Assembly (NCBI RefSeq): GCF_012927355.1
Contig: NZ_JABBGK010000002.1
Coordinates: 578,758 to 642,757, forward strand
Source: Rhizobium terricola
Lineage (GTDB): Bacteria > Pseudomonadota > Alphaproteobacteria > Rhizobiales > Rhizobiaceae
Reading direction: 5' to 3'
DNA: 64,000 bases
Shown here piece by piece: positions 35,442-45,206 of this stretch. The translations under genes and the position numbers were made by a program. Numbering within the stretch: position 1 is the stretch's first letter; each line of letters opens with the position of its first letter. Below the pieces are notes generated by a model that had not been told where the DNA came from, searched no databases, and was given only the letters and a program-made list of their open reading frames with translations.

Positions 35442-36467
35442 TTACTTGCCTTCGGCAAACTGGGTGCGGGCAGCTTCGCGCTCTGCATCCGGAGCCGGAA
35501 CCAGGCCGTAGGCTGCGAGCGGGCCTTCCGGGCCGACCATCTGGTCGTCGAGGAAGAACTCTACATATTCCTTGAGGCCCGGGATAACGCCCAGGTGAGC
35601 CTTCTTCACGTAGAAGAACAGCGGACGCGAAACCGGATATTCGCCGGAGGCAACGGTCTCGACGCTCGGCGTGATGCCGTTGATGGTGGCAACCTTCAGC
35701 TTGTCAGCGTTGTTTTCGTAGAAGGACAGGCCGAACACGCCGATGGCGGTCTTGTTGGCGTCGATGCGAGCGAGCGTCTCGGTGTAGTCGCCGTCGATGT
35801 CGACAGCCTTGCCGTCCTTGCGAACCGCGGTGCACTTCTTCGGAGCGGTCTTTTCGTCGACGAGGGTCTTGATGACGTCGGCAGCCTTGGTGTCCTTGCA
35901 GCCGTGGGTCATGATCTTCTCTTCGAAGACTTCGCGGGTGCCGTGCTTTTCGCCCGGGATGAAGGCGGCGATTTCGACGTCCGGCAGTTCCTTGTTGATT
36001 TCGGACCACTTGGTGTAGGGGTTCGGAACCAGCTTGCCGTCGACGACGAGTTCAGCAGCCAGGGCCTGGTAGAGATCGGCCGGGGTCAGGGCGAGGTCCT
36101 TGTTGGAAGCGTCGACAGCGAAGACGATACCGTCATAGCCGAACTTGACTTCCTGGATTTCGGTCACGCCGGCAGCCTTGCAGGCCTCGACTTCGGAATC
36201 CTTGATCTTGCGCGAGGCGTTGGCGATGTCGATGGTTTCCGGGCCGACGCCCTTGCAGAATTCCTTCAGGCCGGCAGACGAACCGCCCGACTCGACGACC
36301 GGGGTCTTGAAGTTGGTGAAGGTCTCGCCGAAGGTTTCGGCAACGATCTTGGCGTAAGGCAGAACCGTGGAGGAACCAGCGATCTGGACCTGGTCGCGGG
36401 CAGCAGCCGCGCCAGCGAAGGCGACGGAGGCAACGAGAGCTGCAGCCGAAAGTTTCAGAATGTTCAT
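35442..36467 (-). CDS. pstS: Phosphate-binding periplasmic protein PstS
   Basis: 341 aa. Signal peptide LKLSAAALVASVAFAGAAAA, then the phosphate-binding sequence IAGSSTVLPYAKIVAE and ESGGSSAGLKEFC, DIANASRKIKDSE, and IPGEKHGTREVFEE, which carries the later ligand residues. Four cysteines probably form disulfides. First gene after the Pho box and probably the most highly expressed of the row. Confidence 0.96.
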   Translation of the reverse strand: MNILKLSAAALVASVAFAGAAAARDQVQIAGSSTVLPYAKIVAETFGETFTNFKTPVVESGGSSAGLKEFCKGVGPETIDIANASRKIKDSEVEACKAAGVTEIQEVKFGYDGIVFAVDASNKDLALTPADLYQALAAELVVDGKLVPNPYTKWSEINKELPDVEIAAFIPGEKHGTREVFEEKIMTHGCKDTKAADVIKTLVDEKTAPKKCTAVRKDGKAVDIDGDYTETLARIDANKTAIGVFGLSFYENNADKLKVATINGITPSVETVASGEYPVSRPLFFYVKKAHLGVIPGLKEYVEFFLDDQMVGPEGPLAAYGLVPAPDAEREAARTQFAEGK

Positions 36468-36568
36468 TTAAATTCTCCCGTCGATGGGCTTGTGGGTCGG
36501 TGCGACCAAAACGGCATTGCCTGCCGCCGAAGATCAGCACGACGTTCATAGCGACCGTTCCCTCAAGC

Positions 36569-36601
36569 TTTTATGTCAGTTTGACGAAACATTTGTGACA
36601 G
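36569..36601 (-). promoter_or_regulatory. Pho box with three 11-bp units upstream of pstS
   Basis: On the minus strand three adjoining 11-mers read CTGTCACAAAT, GTTTCGTCAAA and CTGACATAAAA, the spacing and sequence of PhoB sites. They lie 102-134 bases before the pstS ATG, in the 195-base gap behind phoR. A further CAGTCACATGA just upstream may be a fourth, weaker unit. Confidence 0.85.
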
Positions 36602-36662
36602 GTCATGTGACTGTATTTTAAAGACAATTCTCGACGGCGACGAAAACCGGCCGTCCTTTATG

Positions 36663-37952
36663 TCAAAAACGCACCGTAAAGTCGGTTCCCTCGCCGATTT
36701 CGGACTTCACGATGAGCCTTGCGCGATGGCGAGTGAGGATGTGCTTGACGATCGCCAGCCCCAATCCGGTGCCTTTCTTCGAGCGGCTGTCGGTGACGCT
36801 GACGCGGTAGAAACGCTCGGTCAGGCGTGGCACGTGCTCGGCAGGAATACCTGGACCGTGGTCCACCACGGAGACTTCGACGGGCCCACCTTCGGGTTTC
36901 CGGACGTAGACATCGACGAACTCGCCTTCCTGCCCATACTTGCAGGCGTTCTCGATCAGGTTCTCGAAAACCTGGACCAGTTCGTCCCGGTCGCCGATGA
37001 CCTCGACCTTGTCCTCCGGGACATGAAGGCGGATTTCAACCGCCAGGTCGGCGGCGAGCGGCGCCAGGCTGTCTCGCACATGGCCGATGACAGGAACGAG
37101 ATCGACCAGTTGATCAGGCGCGATATGCGCCTTGAGTTCGAGGCGGGAGAGCGACAGCAGGTCGTCGACGAGCCGGCTCATGCGGTTGGCCTGATCGAGC
37201 ATGATGCCGAGAAACCGCTCCTGCGCCTTCGGATCGCTGCGCGCCGGCCCCTGCATGGTCTCGATGAAGCCGCGAAGGGATGCCAGCGGCGTGCGCAGCT
37301 CGTGGCTGGCATTGGCGACGAAATCGCTGCGCATGCGGTCGATACGGCGCAGTTCCGAAATGTCCTTGAAGGAGAGCAGGAAGAAATCGTCCTGCCGCCC
37401 TCCCAGCCGGACAGGGGCGATCCGCACGATATAGACCCGTTCGGACGGCAAGCGTTCTGAATGCTCGATCTGGTTCTGCACACCCGTGGCCATGGTTTCG
37501 CGGACCATGTCGAGAATGCTCGGCGAGCGGAACCGTGCGGAAATGTGCAACCCGTCCGGCGAAGGGCCGAAGGCCTTTTCTGCCGCCGCGTTCTGTCCGC
37601 ACAGCGCCGCGTCCCTGCCGACAACGAAGACGGGGAGTTCAAGCGCGTCGAGGACGGCTGCTACAATATGTTCCACAGCAACCGGCTCGTCCTGGGATTG
37701 CGGCGCGGTCGCCGACACCGCAGGCGTCTCATGATCCGAATGGCCGTTGCGCATGAGAATAGCGACAATACTCAAGCCGAACAGGATCGCCGCGAAAAGA
37801 GGGTCGGCGCCCGAAAGGTAAGCCGACACGGAAACAAGACCCGCGGCGACCAGGAAGATCCAACCCGACAGCATGCGTCGGGACATGGGGCGCCGGACAG
37901 GGTTGGTTTCGCTCAAGACACGCCGCCTCTCGGTTTCGTCGCTATTCATCAA
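36663..37952 (-). CDS. phoR: Phosphate regulon sensor histidine kinase PhoR
   Basis: 429 aa. Two N-terminal membrane helices (about residues 28-66) with almost no periplasmic loop, a PAS domain (about 95-200), HisKA with the phosphorylated His near residue 217 (NASHELRTPLASLRGF), and the ATPase with N box FENLIENACKYG, DHGPGIPAEHV and KGTGLGLAIVKHIL. PhoR phosphorylates PhoB when PstSCAB/PhoU signal starvation. A single Pho half-box (CTGTCATGAAT, 37971-37981) stands 19 bases before the ATG. Confidence 0.95.
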   Translation of the reverse strand: MMNSDETERRRVLSETNPVRRPMSRRMLSGWIFLVAAGLVSVSAYLSGADPLFAAILFGLSIVAILMRNGHSDHETPAVSATAPQSQDEPVAVEHIVAAVLDALELPVFVVGRDAALCGQNAAAEKAFGPSPDGLHISARFRSPSILDMVRETMATGVQNQIEHSERLPSERVYIVRIAPVRLGGRQDDFFLLSFKDISELRRIDRMRSDFVANASHELRTPLASLRGFIETMQGPARSDPKAQERFLGIMLDQANRMSRLVDDLLSLSRLELKAHIAPDQLVDLVPVIGHVRDSLAPLAADLAVEIRLHVPEDKVEVIGDRDELVQVFENLIENACKYGQEGEFVDVYVRKPEGGPVEVSVVDHGPGIPAEHVPRLTERFYRVSVTDSRSKKGTGLGLAIVKHILTRHRARLIVKSEIGEGTDFTVRF

Positions 37953-38128
37953 ACTTCCCTCTTAGCGTCGATTCATGACAGATGTTTGCGACGCGCACCA
38001 TTGCATTCACAGGGTTTTCCCCGTCGCCACGCGAGATTGCGGATATCAGCAATGGCTTGAATTCACCGGGCAATTGTGCCCTGACTAGATGTCGCCGGCA
38101 TCGCATCGGCAGACGAAGAGGAAGAACA

Positions 38129-39016
38129 ATGGACACTGCACCGGAAAGCCGCGCGGTCACGCTGACGATCGACGGCGAGCAACGCATCTTCGATATCGAC
38201 GACCCCAAGCTGCCGAAATGGATCGACGACGAGTCGCTCGCCTCCGGCGGCTATCCTTACGACAAAAAGATGGATGAGGACGAATTCGAGGACGATCTCG
38301 AAAAACTCCAGATCGAACTCGTGAAGGTGCAGTTCTGGCAACAGAAGACGGGCAAGCGCGTGATGGCCCTGCTAGAGGGACGCGACGCGGCAGGAAAGGG
38401 CGGCACCATCCATGCGACGCTGTCCTACATGAACCCGCGTTCGGCCCGCGTCGTGGCGCTGACCAAGCCGACCGAAACCGAGAGTGGCCAGTGGTACTTC
38501 CAGCGATATGTCCCGCATTTCCCGAGCGCCGGCGAGTTCGTACTGTTCGACCGCTCCTGGTACAACCGGGCCGGTGTCGAACCGGTCATGGGCTTCTGTA
38601 CGCCCGAACAGTATGAGGACTTTCTCAAGCAGGCGCCGCGCTTCGAGAAACTCGTCGAGCAGGACGACATTTATTTCTTCAAGTTCTGGCTCGATATCGG
38701 CCGCAAGATGCAGCTGGAGCGCTTCCATGACCGGCGCCACGACCCTCTGAAGGTCTGGAAACTGTCGCCGATGGATATCGCCGCGCTCAACAAGTGGGAC
38801 GACTATACCGAGAAGCGCGACCGCATGCTCAAGGAGACGCATACCGAGCATGCTCCATGGACGATCGTCAGGGCAAACGACAAGCGCCGCGCCCGGCTCA
38901 ACGTCATCCGCCACATCCTGCTGTCACTCGACTACGAGGGCAAGGACGAGGGCAAGATCGGCAAGCTGGACAAGAAGATCATCGGCTCGGGGCCGGATTT
39001 TCTTGGGAAGAAGTAG
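38129..39016 (+). CDS. ppk2: Polyphosphate kinase 2
   Basis: 295 aa, single-domain PPK2. Walker [14 protein letters not shown], lid region [31 protein letters not shown] (Walker B aspartate in FDRSWYNR), [13 protein letters not shown] and [24 protein letters not shown]2 enzymes use polyphosphate to phosphorylate nucleotides, or the reverse. Start at 38129, with GAAGAGGAAG upstream. Divergent from phoR, so a link with phosphate storage is natural. Confidence 0.93.
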   Translation: MDTAPESRAVTLTIDGEQRIFDIDDPKLPKWIDDESLASGGYPYDKKMDEDEFEDDLEKLQIELVKVQFWQQKTGKRVMALLEGRDAAGKGGTIHATLSYMNPRSARVVALTKPTETESGQWYFQRYVPHFPSAGEFVLFDRSWYNRAGVEPVMGFCTPEQYEDFLKQAPRFEKLVEQDDIYFFKFWLDIGRKMQLERFHDRRHDPLKVWKLSPMDIAALNKWDDYTEKRDRMLKETHTEHAPWTIVRANDKRRARLNVIRHILLSLDYEGKDEGKIGKLDKKIIGSGPDFLGKK

Positions 39017-39040
39017 GATTACGCGCGAGATGCCGGGCGA

Positions 39041-40228
39041 TCATTCGCCCGGCAGGATACGCACTGAATAGAGATTGACCCCGCGGTCTTCGCCGCCAAG
39101 GTCACCGTTGAGCAGAATTCGTCCCGGCGTTCCCGGGGCCATCGCTCTCTCGAAGGAAACGCGGAACAAGGCATCGGACTTTTCCGGATTGACCGTGAAG
39201 CGATGCCGCGCGCAATCGCCCAGCCGGCCGAAGTCGCAGGCAACCGAAATCTGGACCGGCTTGTCGTCCGACGACTGGACCGTCAGCGCGATGGTCGACA
39301 CCTTGCCGGCCATCTCCCGGAGTACTTCCGCCGGAACCGTGATCTCCACGCTGCCGTCGGCATCGCTGCTGCGCGAGACCACGCGCACAGCCGTGCCGTC
39401 GCTCGCCGTGACGACATCGACCAGGGCATTGCTGCGCGGACGGATCGAGGCGATCTGTTTGGGCTCGAAGACCTCGACCCAGTTGTCGGAAAAGCCGCTC
39501 TGTGCGTCCAGCGCCTTCGGTTCCTGGGTCTCCGCGGATGTCTGTTCGCTGCCGGTGAAATCCTCTTCCTCGGCTTTTGGCGGTGGATTGGGAACGCTGG
39601 TGTCACGCTCGGCCGCCGTCAGCAGGACCCCGGTCGAATAGACCCACCAGGCGCCCATTCCGAGCGACACAAGAAGGACCGCCATCATGAAGATGCGCGA
39701 ATAGAAGCCGCGGCGTCGCGGCTTGCGGGCGCGCATCGGCTCTTCGACACGGACCTCGGCCGCGCGATCGACGTCGTCGCGAAGCGGGGTGCCGACCGAT
39801 ATGTCCGCCGACGGCTCGATGCGTTCGTCACGGGACGCTGTCAGGCCATGATCCGACTGAACGGGCGGCGGAGCGGATTCGCCGCCGCCGAACAGCTGCG
39901 GTTCAGACCGGGTCGGCGCCGGTGCTGCGGCGGGAGATTCGATCTCGGGAGAGGAAACAGGTGCCCCGGAAGGCGCCTGGCGGGCCGGCTCGTCGGGCGG
40001 CGCCACGGTGTCGTCCAGCCGGTTGCGCTCTTCCAGTTCGATCGAATGGATCAGCGCCTCCAGGCGGTGCCGCTGGTAGGCAACGGTTTCCGGGTCGTTG
40101 ATGTTCTGCTTGCGCAGGCCGCTCTCGAGCGCCTGTCGTGCTGACTGATAAATGCGGGCACGGGTTTCCGCATTGGTGCGATCCGAGCGCTCGAGAGCGT
40201 TTCTGATTGCCGTTTCCAATCCGTTCAA
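39041..40228 (-). CDS. Hypothetical single-pass membrane protein
   Basis: About 395 aa. The N-terminus (residues 1-60) is a charged helical region (LETAIRNALERSDRTNAETR, QNINDPETVAYQRHRLEALI) conserved in look of rhizobial hypothetical proteins. A Pro/Ala/Glu-rich linker, one membrane helix (IFMMAVLLVSLGMGAWWVYS) and a periplasmic beta-rich C-terminal domain with two cysteines (VACDFGRLGDC) follow. The start is uncertain: TTG 40228, about eleven bases after AGGAG, or GTG 40255. I do not recognise a function. Confidence 0.7.
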   Translation of the reverse strand: MNGLETAIRNALERSDRTNAETRARIYQSARQALESGLRKQNINDPETVAYQRHRLEALIHSIELEERNRLDDTVAPPDEPARQAPSGAPVSSPEIESPAAAPAPTRSEPQLFGGGESAPPPVQSDHGLTASRDERIEPSADISVGTPLRDDVDRAAEVRVEEPMRARKPRRRGFYSRIFMMAVLLVSLGMGAWWVYSTGVLLTAAERDTSVPNPPPKAEEEDFTGSEQTSAETQEPKALDAQSGFSDNWVEVFEPKQIASIRPRSNALVDVVTASDGTAVRVVSRSSDADGSVEITVPAEVLREMAGKVSTIALTVQSSDDKPVQISVACDFGRLGDCARHRFTVNPEKSDALFRVSFERAMAPGTPGRILLNGDLGGEDRGVNLYSVRILPGE

Positions 40229-40477
40229 GGGTGCACTTGCTCCTGTCGGCGGCACACGATCCGCCCGCGGCCTGCCCTTTTAACGATTCGGTAACGGCTG
40301 GAGGCGCGATCCGCAAGCCCTGCCCTTGCCCTAAGCTCAGATACGCAGAAGAAAGTGGCGCCTTCGAGAAGCGCTGGCTATCCTTGCCGCGAGCCCGTTC
40401 GCGGGTGCGGCTGCGGGGCAGGATCGACAGGCGGCACCTGAGTGGCCTTTTCCTGCCGCGGCACATCTGCTAGCGTA

Positions 40478-40496
40478 TTGACGTTTCCGTAAACGT
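40478..40496 (+). promoter_or_regulatory. Palindromic operator upstream of nitronate monooxygenase
   Basis: ACGTTT (40481-40486) and AAACGT (40491-40496) are inverted repeats inside TTGACG-N4-CGTAAACGT, 19 bases before the ATG. The leading TTGACG may also be the -35 box. A nearly identical element lies in front of fadD (54927-54942). Confidence 0.55.
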
Positions 40497-40515
40497 AACT
40501 CTTTGTGAGGTTTCC

Positions 40516-41475
40516 ATGGCACTTCCGCCGGTCCTTTCCGATCATCTCAGGCTTCCGGTGGTCGCTTCGCCACTCTTCATCATCTCGCATCCGCAGCTGA
40601 CGCTCGCCCAGTGCAAGGCCGGTATCGTCGGCGCGTTCCCGGCACTCAATGCGCGTCCCGAGGCTCAGCTCGACGAGTGGCTGGCCGAGATCACCGAGGA
40701 ACTGGCGAACCACAACGCCCGCAATCCCGAACGACCGGCGGCGCCGTTCGCCGTCAACCAGATCGTCCACACATCCAACAAGCGCCTCGAACACGACCTG
40801 ATGATGTGCGTGAAGTACAAGGTTCCGATCGTCATTTCCTCGCTCGGCGCCGTTCCGGAGGTCAACGCCGCGGTTCATTCCTATGGCGGTATCGTGCTGC
40901 ATGACGTGATCAACAACCGCCATGCCAATTCGGCGATCCGCAAGGGTGCCGACGGCCTGATCGCGGTGGCGACCGGCGCCGGCGGGCATGCCGGAACGCT
41001 CTCGCCCTTCGCACTCGTGCAGGAAATCCGCGAATGGTTCGATGGCCCGCTGCTGCTGGCCGGTGCGATCGCCACCGGCGGCGGAATTCTCGCCGCGCAG
41101 GCGATGGGCGCCGACATGGCCTATATCGGCTCACCCTTCATCGCCACGACCGAGGCCCGCGCCTCAGACGCCTACAAGCAGGCGATCGTAGAGGCCCATG
41201 CGAACGACATCGTCTATTCCAACTACTTCACCGGCATTCACGGGAATTACCTGAAGTCATCGATCATTGCCGCCGGGATGGATCCAGACAACCTGCCGGT
41301 CGCCGATCCGTCGAAAATGGACTTCGACAAGGCAACGACCGGCGCCAAGGCCTGGAAAGACATCTGGGGCTGCGGCCAGGGGATCGGCGCGGTGAAGGCC
41401 GTCGAACCGGTCGCCTCCCTCGTCGACCGGCTGGAACGCGAATACATCCACGCAAAAAAGGCGATTTGCGGCTGA
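40516..41475 (+). CDS. NAD(P)H-dependent flavin oxidoreductase / nitronate monooxygenase
   Basis: 319 aa TIM-barrel flavoprotein of the 2-nitropropane dioxygenase family. FMN-binding pattern: VVASPLFIISHPQLTLAQCKAGIVGAFPA, VNQIVHTSNKRLEHD, GADGLIAVATGAGGHAGTLSPFAL and LLAGAIATGGGILAAQAMGADMAYIGSPF. The family includes true nitronate monooxygenases and many quinone or enoyl reductases; the exact substrate cannot be fixed. Start ATG with GTGAGG upstream. The operator at 40478 suggests control by a regulator of fatty- or branched-acid catabolism. Confidence 0.9.
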   Translation: MALPPVLSDHLRLPVVASPLFIISHPQLTLAQCKAGIVGAFPALNARPEAQLDEWLAEITEELANHNARNPERPAAPFAVNQIVHTSNKRLEHDLMMCVKYKVPIVISSLGAVPEVNAAVHSYGGIVLHDVINNRHANSAIRKGADGLIAVATGAGGHAGTLSPFALVQEIREWFDGPLLLAGAIATGGGILAAQAMGADMAYIGSPFIATTEARASDAYKQAIVEAHANDIVYSNYFTGIHGNYLKSSIIAAGMDPDNLPVADPSKMDFDKATTGAKAWKDIWGCGQGIGAVKAVEPVASLVDRLEREYIHAKKAICG

Positions 41476-41521
41476 GACCGCGGCTGCTAGCGTCTCCGCA
41501 TCATCATGTTGCGGAGACACC

Positions 41522-42586
41522 ATGCGTCACACAAATATCATCGGCTCTTCCCTCCTGTGGCTACTCGCGGCCACGGCAAGCTCTTCCGCCGGGGACGGCG
41601 CCTTCAAGGAGTTCAAGAACTGGCAGGTCATGTGCGGGCAGACACAGAGCTGCAGCATGCGACAGTTTATCTCCGACAACCCCATCAGCCAGTTCGAACT
41701 GCGGCGCTCCGGAACCCCGGAAGCACCGGTCGTCCTCGTCGTTTCCCCGAGAGAAAGCGCCCTGACCGAGGGCTCCCAGCCGACCGCCGTCACGCTCAGC
41801 GTCGACCAAGGCGAAGCGCTTGCGCTCGACGGGGAAGCCGTCAAGATCGACAGCCTTGCGGGCTCGATCAGCCTGTCGGCTGATTTTATCGGTGGCGGTT
41901 TCATTGATCAGTTGAAGAACGGAACGACGGTCAAGGTCAAGATCGAGCGCGGAGAAGCAAAGGCGGAAGGCGAGGTAGGCCTGGCCGGGGCTGCAGCCAG
42001 CCTGCTCTTCATTGACGAATTCCAGAAGCGCAACGGTCACACCGATGCCATGACGGCAAAGGGCGACAAGGCACCCAACCCCGCCCTTCCGGTTTCGGAC
42101 ATCCTCACATTCGCCGACTTCCCCGAAAAGATGCGCGGCTACTTCAAGGAAGGGGCTATCTGCGCCGACACCGAGGAGACCCTCTTCGACGGTAATGCTC
42201 TCGCCCACAAGATCGACGAGAACACCACGATCTACGTGACGCCCTGTGGCATGGGCGGCGCCTATAACCTGCCGTTCGCCGTTTTCGTCGACAGTTTCGA
42301 CATGGTGACCCAGATGGCCTTTCCGGTCATGCAGGACGGCGCCCCGAGCGCCATGGCCGTCGGATACAATGTCGGCTACGACTATGAGACGCGCAGCCTT
42401 TCCGGCTTCTTCAAGGGCCGCGGCATCGGCGATTGCGGGACCTACAGCCAGTGGAAGCTCGCGGAAAATGCCAACGGCCCCGCACTGATCCTGGAAACGG
42501 AAACCTTCCGGGACTGCCCAGAGCAGTTCGACGAGAACGGAATGATCGACCCCGGGACCTGGCCCAAGACCTGGCCGGTCAAGTAA
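41522..42586 (+). CDS. DUF1176 domain-containing periplasmic protein
   Basis: 354 aa. Signal peptide (IIGSSLLWLLAATASSSAG), then an N-terminal half like the 'invasion-associated locus B' fold (FKEFKNWQVMCGQTQSCSMRQF, two Cys) and a C-terminal half with DUF1176 features (CGMGGAYNLPFAVFVDSF, GYDYETRSLSGFFKGRGIGDCG). The even number of cysteines and the signal peptide indicate a disulfide-bonded periplasmic protein of unknown role. Confidence 0.82.
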   Translation: MRHTNIIGSSLLWLLAATASSSAGDGAFKEFKNWQVMCGQTQSCSMRQFISDNPISQFELRRSGTPEAPVVLVVSPRESALTEGSQPTAVTLSVDQGEALALDGEAVKIDSLAGSISLSADFIGGGFIDQLKNGTTVKVKIERGEAKAEGEVGLAGAAASLLFIDEFQKRNGHTDAMTAKGDKAPNPALPVSDILTFADFPEKMRGYFKEGAICADTEETLFDGNALAHKIDENTTIYVTPCGMGGAYNLPFAVFVDSFDMVTQMAFPVMQDGAPSAMAVGYNVGYDYETRSLSGFFKGRGIGDCGTYSQWKLAENANGPALILETETFRDCPEQFDENGMIDPGTWPKTWPVK

Positions 42587-42710
42587 GCCTCGGCCAACCG
42601 CGACGCCCCGCCGGAATTTTTCCCCGGCGGCGGAAAAGCGGCTTGAAATCGCCGGGCAATGGCTGTATCAGCCCATCACCAATCGCCGTGCGGACGTTCC
42701 GCCCGGCCGG

Positions 42711-42786
42711 GCCGCTTTAGCTCAGGTGGTAGAGCACATCATTCGTAATGATGGGGTCACAGGTTCGAGTCCTGTAAGCGGCACCA
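42711..42786 (+). tRNA. tRNA-Thr (anticodon CGT)
   Basis: 76 nt with encoded CCA. Acceptor GCCGCTT pairs with AAGCGGC; D arm GCTC...GAGC; anticodon stem CATCA/TGATG with loop TTCGTAA (CGT at 42744-42746); T arm CAGGTTCGAGTCCTG. No integrase or repeated 3' end is visible after it. Confidence 0.97.
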
Positions 42787-42977
42787 TTCTCCACAGTACT
42801 TCTCTCTCGTTCGACCGTAACTTCCCGTTCCGAATCGGTGTTTTCGTGCGGGCAAACAAATCGTGAAAAGTACCGTCTTTTCAACGTCCCTCGCGGATGA
42901 ACGTCCCCGGCGAAACAGGGATCGCTAGAGTCTTCCGACAGCGCCGGCGCATCGGCGTCGCAACAAGGGAGCTTACG

Positions 42978-44291
42978 GTGGTCCAGATCAGTCTTCGTCT
43001 TTCGCCCGGCGCCAATTCTGTGCGAAGGGCGTTCAACCGCAACATCGTGGCCTGGGGAGATAGCCTCACAGCCGGGAGTGGAGTTGCCGGGAGCCTGACC
43101 TATCCGGTCCAGGCGGCTGCGCTTTTCGGCGGCGCGCGCAGCATCACGGCGAAGGGAGTCGGCGGCCAGACCGCGGAACAGATCGCGGCACGCCAAGGTG
43201 GCCGCGCCATTCTCGTCAGCCTCGCCGAAAATATCATCGGGGCAAAGGGATTGCCGCTCCAGTCCTGGAGCTTCGATTTCGCCAGCACTGCCGGCTGGAC
43301 CAAGATCGGCAGCTCGGGGCTTCTCGACAACAGCGGAAACGTCCTCAGGCGAAGCGGGGTGACGGACAATCTCGGCGGCACTGCCATCCTACTCGGAAAG
43401 ACGGTGCCGAGCGGACACACGATCACCGCGACCTTCGATCTCACTGAATATTCCGGCGGTTCGAACGCCGTCAAGATCAAGATCGGCCCGGCCAGCAGTT
43501 CGGGATCGGTCGGCACCTGGCAGGGAATCGAGAATGTCACTGCCGACACGATCGGCCAGCACGTGGTCAGCCACAGCGTCAGCGGCGCTTCGGCACTCGC
43601 TTATGCCTTTCGGTTCAATGGCACGCCTGCGACTGCGGCCAGTTTTGCGATCGACAACCTGGTCATCGAGGAACGCGCACCCTATGCCGCAGACGTCGTG
43701 ACCACCAGGACGATCAATATCCTTCAGGACAGCGGGGTCTTCACCGGCAGCGCCAGCGGAACGCTTGCCGGACAACGCGGGACAATGCTGACGGACAGCG
43801 CCGGGAGCTGGTTCTTTTCGCGCATGGATGACGGCGATGCCGTGCCCTGCCCGGCCGGCACAGTCTTCTTGCCGGACGAGGCACCGTAGCTGCGCGATCA
43901 CGTCGCGTGGATCTGGGCCGGCAACAATGGCGTCACGACCGATCCGAACACGGTCACCGACGCGCTGTCGCATATCGCCGCCATGGTGGGCCACCTGGGG
44001 CATCGACGTTTTCTGGTCGCAGGAACACTGATCCGCTCCTCGGATGGCGAAGACCTGAAAGTGCAACGGCTGGACCTCAATGCGCGGCTCTCGGCAAGCT
44101 ATGGCGCCCGCTATGTCGATCTCCCCGGCTTGCTCCGGCCGGCCCACAACGGATCGGCAGAGGATCTCGCCGACGTCGCCGCACAACTCGTTCCCCGTTC
44201 GCTGCGGATCGATGCGGTGCATCTCAACGGCGCCGGTTACGCCATTGTGGCCCAGGCGATGCATGCGGCGACGACAGCGAGAGGGTGGTGA
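42978..44291 (+). pseudogene. SGNH/GDSL hydrolase interrupted by an in-frame amber stop
   Basis: One frame carries the whole gene but TAG stands at 43887-43889. Before it: block I AWGDSLTAGSGV (nucleophile Ser), then about 200 residues of beta-rich, Ser/Thr-rich sequence that look like an inserted carbohydrate-binding domain. After it, in the same frame: block III WIWAGNNGV and block V DAVHLNGAGY (catalytic Asp and His). Without read-through the product lacks its catalytic Asp/His. The TAG probably comes from CAG by one base change. The start is taken at GTG 42978, with GGGAG upstream. Function if intact: esterase or O-acetyl hydrolase on a polysaccharide. Confidence 0.85.
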
Positions 44292-44300
44292 GGCCGAAGA

Positions 44301-45206
44301 TCAGAGGGAGAGCCCGGTCAGCCGGGCGAGCTCATTCCGCTTGTTCTCCGCCGTGACATGCCGCCGAAGCGCACGCTCCCATTCGAAGACCTTGGCGCCG
44401 ACCAGGAAGCGATACCAGAAGCCTTGCAGCCCGTGGTAGATCAGCCCCTCCCGTCCATCGAGAAAGCCCAGCTGGACGACATAGCGGAACAGGAAATAGC
44501 CGAGCGCGGCGAGCGGAAAGGGCATGCGGTCGTAGACCTGTTCCTTGATCCAGCGTTTACGGGCGACGCCTGGGGCGGTTTGGTCCTGCCGACCCCGTAT
44601 TTCACGCTGGAACAATCCATGCCGCCGGTTGAGGATTTCGACCGCTTCGCGCGTCGCATAGCGATTGTGCTTTTCGACGAAGAAACCCAGATCGTTCAGA
44701 TTGTGATCGGCGAAGGGTTGCTGGAGGCAGACGATCCGGCCGCCATCGATGACCACGTGTTCATCCATCCAACGATCCTCCACCCGTCCCCGCCCATGCC
44801 GCCAGATGCGGGTGAGGACCAGCGGATAGCGACCGCCGTGGCGGATCCAACGTCCGAGAAAGATCTGCTTCCGCTTGAGGGCGATGCCCGAAACGTCCGC
44901 CGCCATGGCCGGCAGTGTCTCGCAAATCTCCTCCGCGAGTTCGGCGCCGATGACTTCGTCGGCGTCGAGGCGCATCAGCCATTCCGTGCGGATATCGGCC
45001 TGCCTGACACCCCATTCGAACTGCCGGGCGTGACTGGTGAAAGTCTGCTGCAAGACCTCTGCACCGGTCGCAAGCGCGATCTCGACCGTGCGGTCGGCGG
45101 AGAAGGAATCGATCACGACAATCCGTTCGGCGAAGGGCTTCACCGAGCGGATGGCCCGCTCGATATGCCGTTCTTCATCGCGTGTGAGGATCAGGACCGT
45201 GAGCAT
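44301..45206 (-). CDS. Glycosyltransferase family 2 (WaaE/KdtX-like)
   Basis: 301 aa. GT-A fold: LTVLILTRDEERHIERAIRS, VVIDSFSADRTVEIA, the D-x-D RLDADEVI, and a C-terminal region that includes HNRYATREAVEIL and FPLAALGYFLFRYVV, which may touch the membrane. Such enzymes add a single sugar to LPS core or a lipid-linked repeat. Its ATG shares one base with the upstream methyltransferase stop. Last gene of the polysaccharide operon. Confidence 0.87.
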   Translation of the reverse strand: MLTVLILTRDEERHIERAIRSVKPFAERIVVIDSFSADRTVEIALATGAEVLQQTFTSHARQFEWGVRQADIRTEWLMRLDADEVIGAELAEEICETLPAMAADVSGIALKRKQIFLGRWIRHGGRYPLVLTRIWRHGRGRVEDRWMDEHVVIDGGRIVCLQQPFADHNLNDLGFFVEKHNRYATREAVEILNRRHGLFQREIRGRQDQTAPGVARKRWIKEQVYDRMPFPLAALGYFLFRYVVQLGFLDGREGLIYHGLQGFWYRFLVGAKVFEWERALRRHVTAENKRNELARLTGLSL

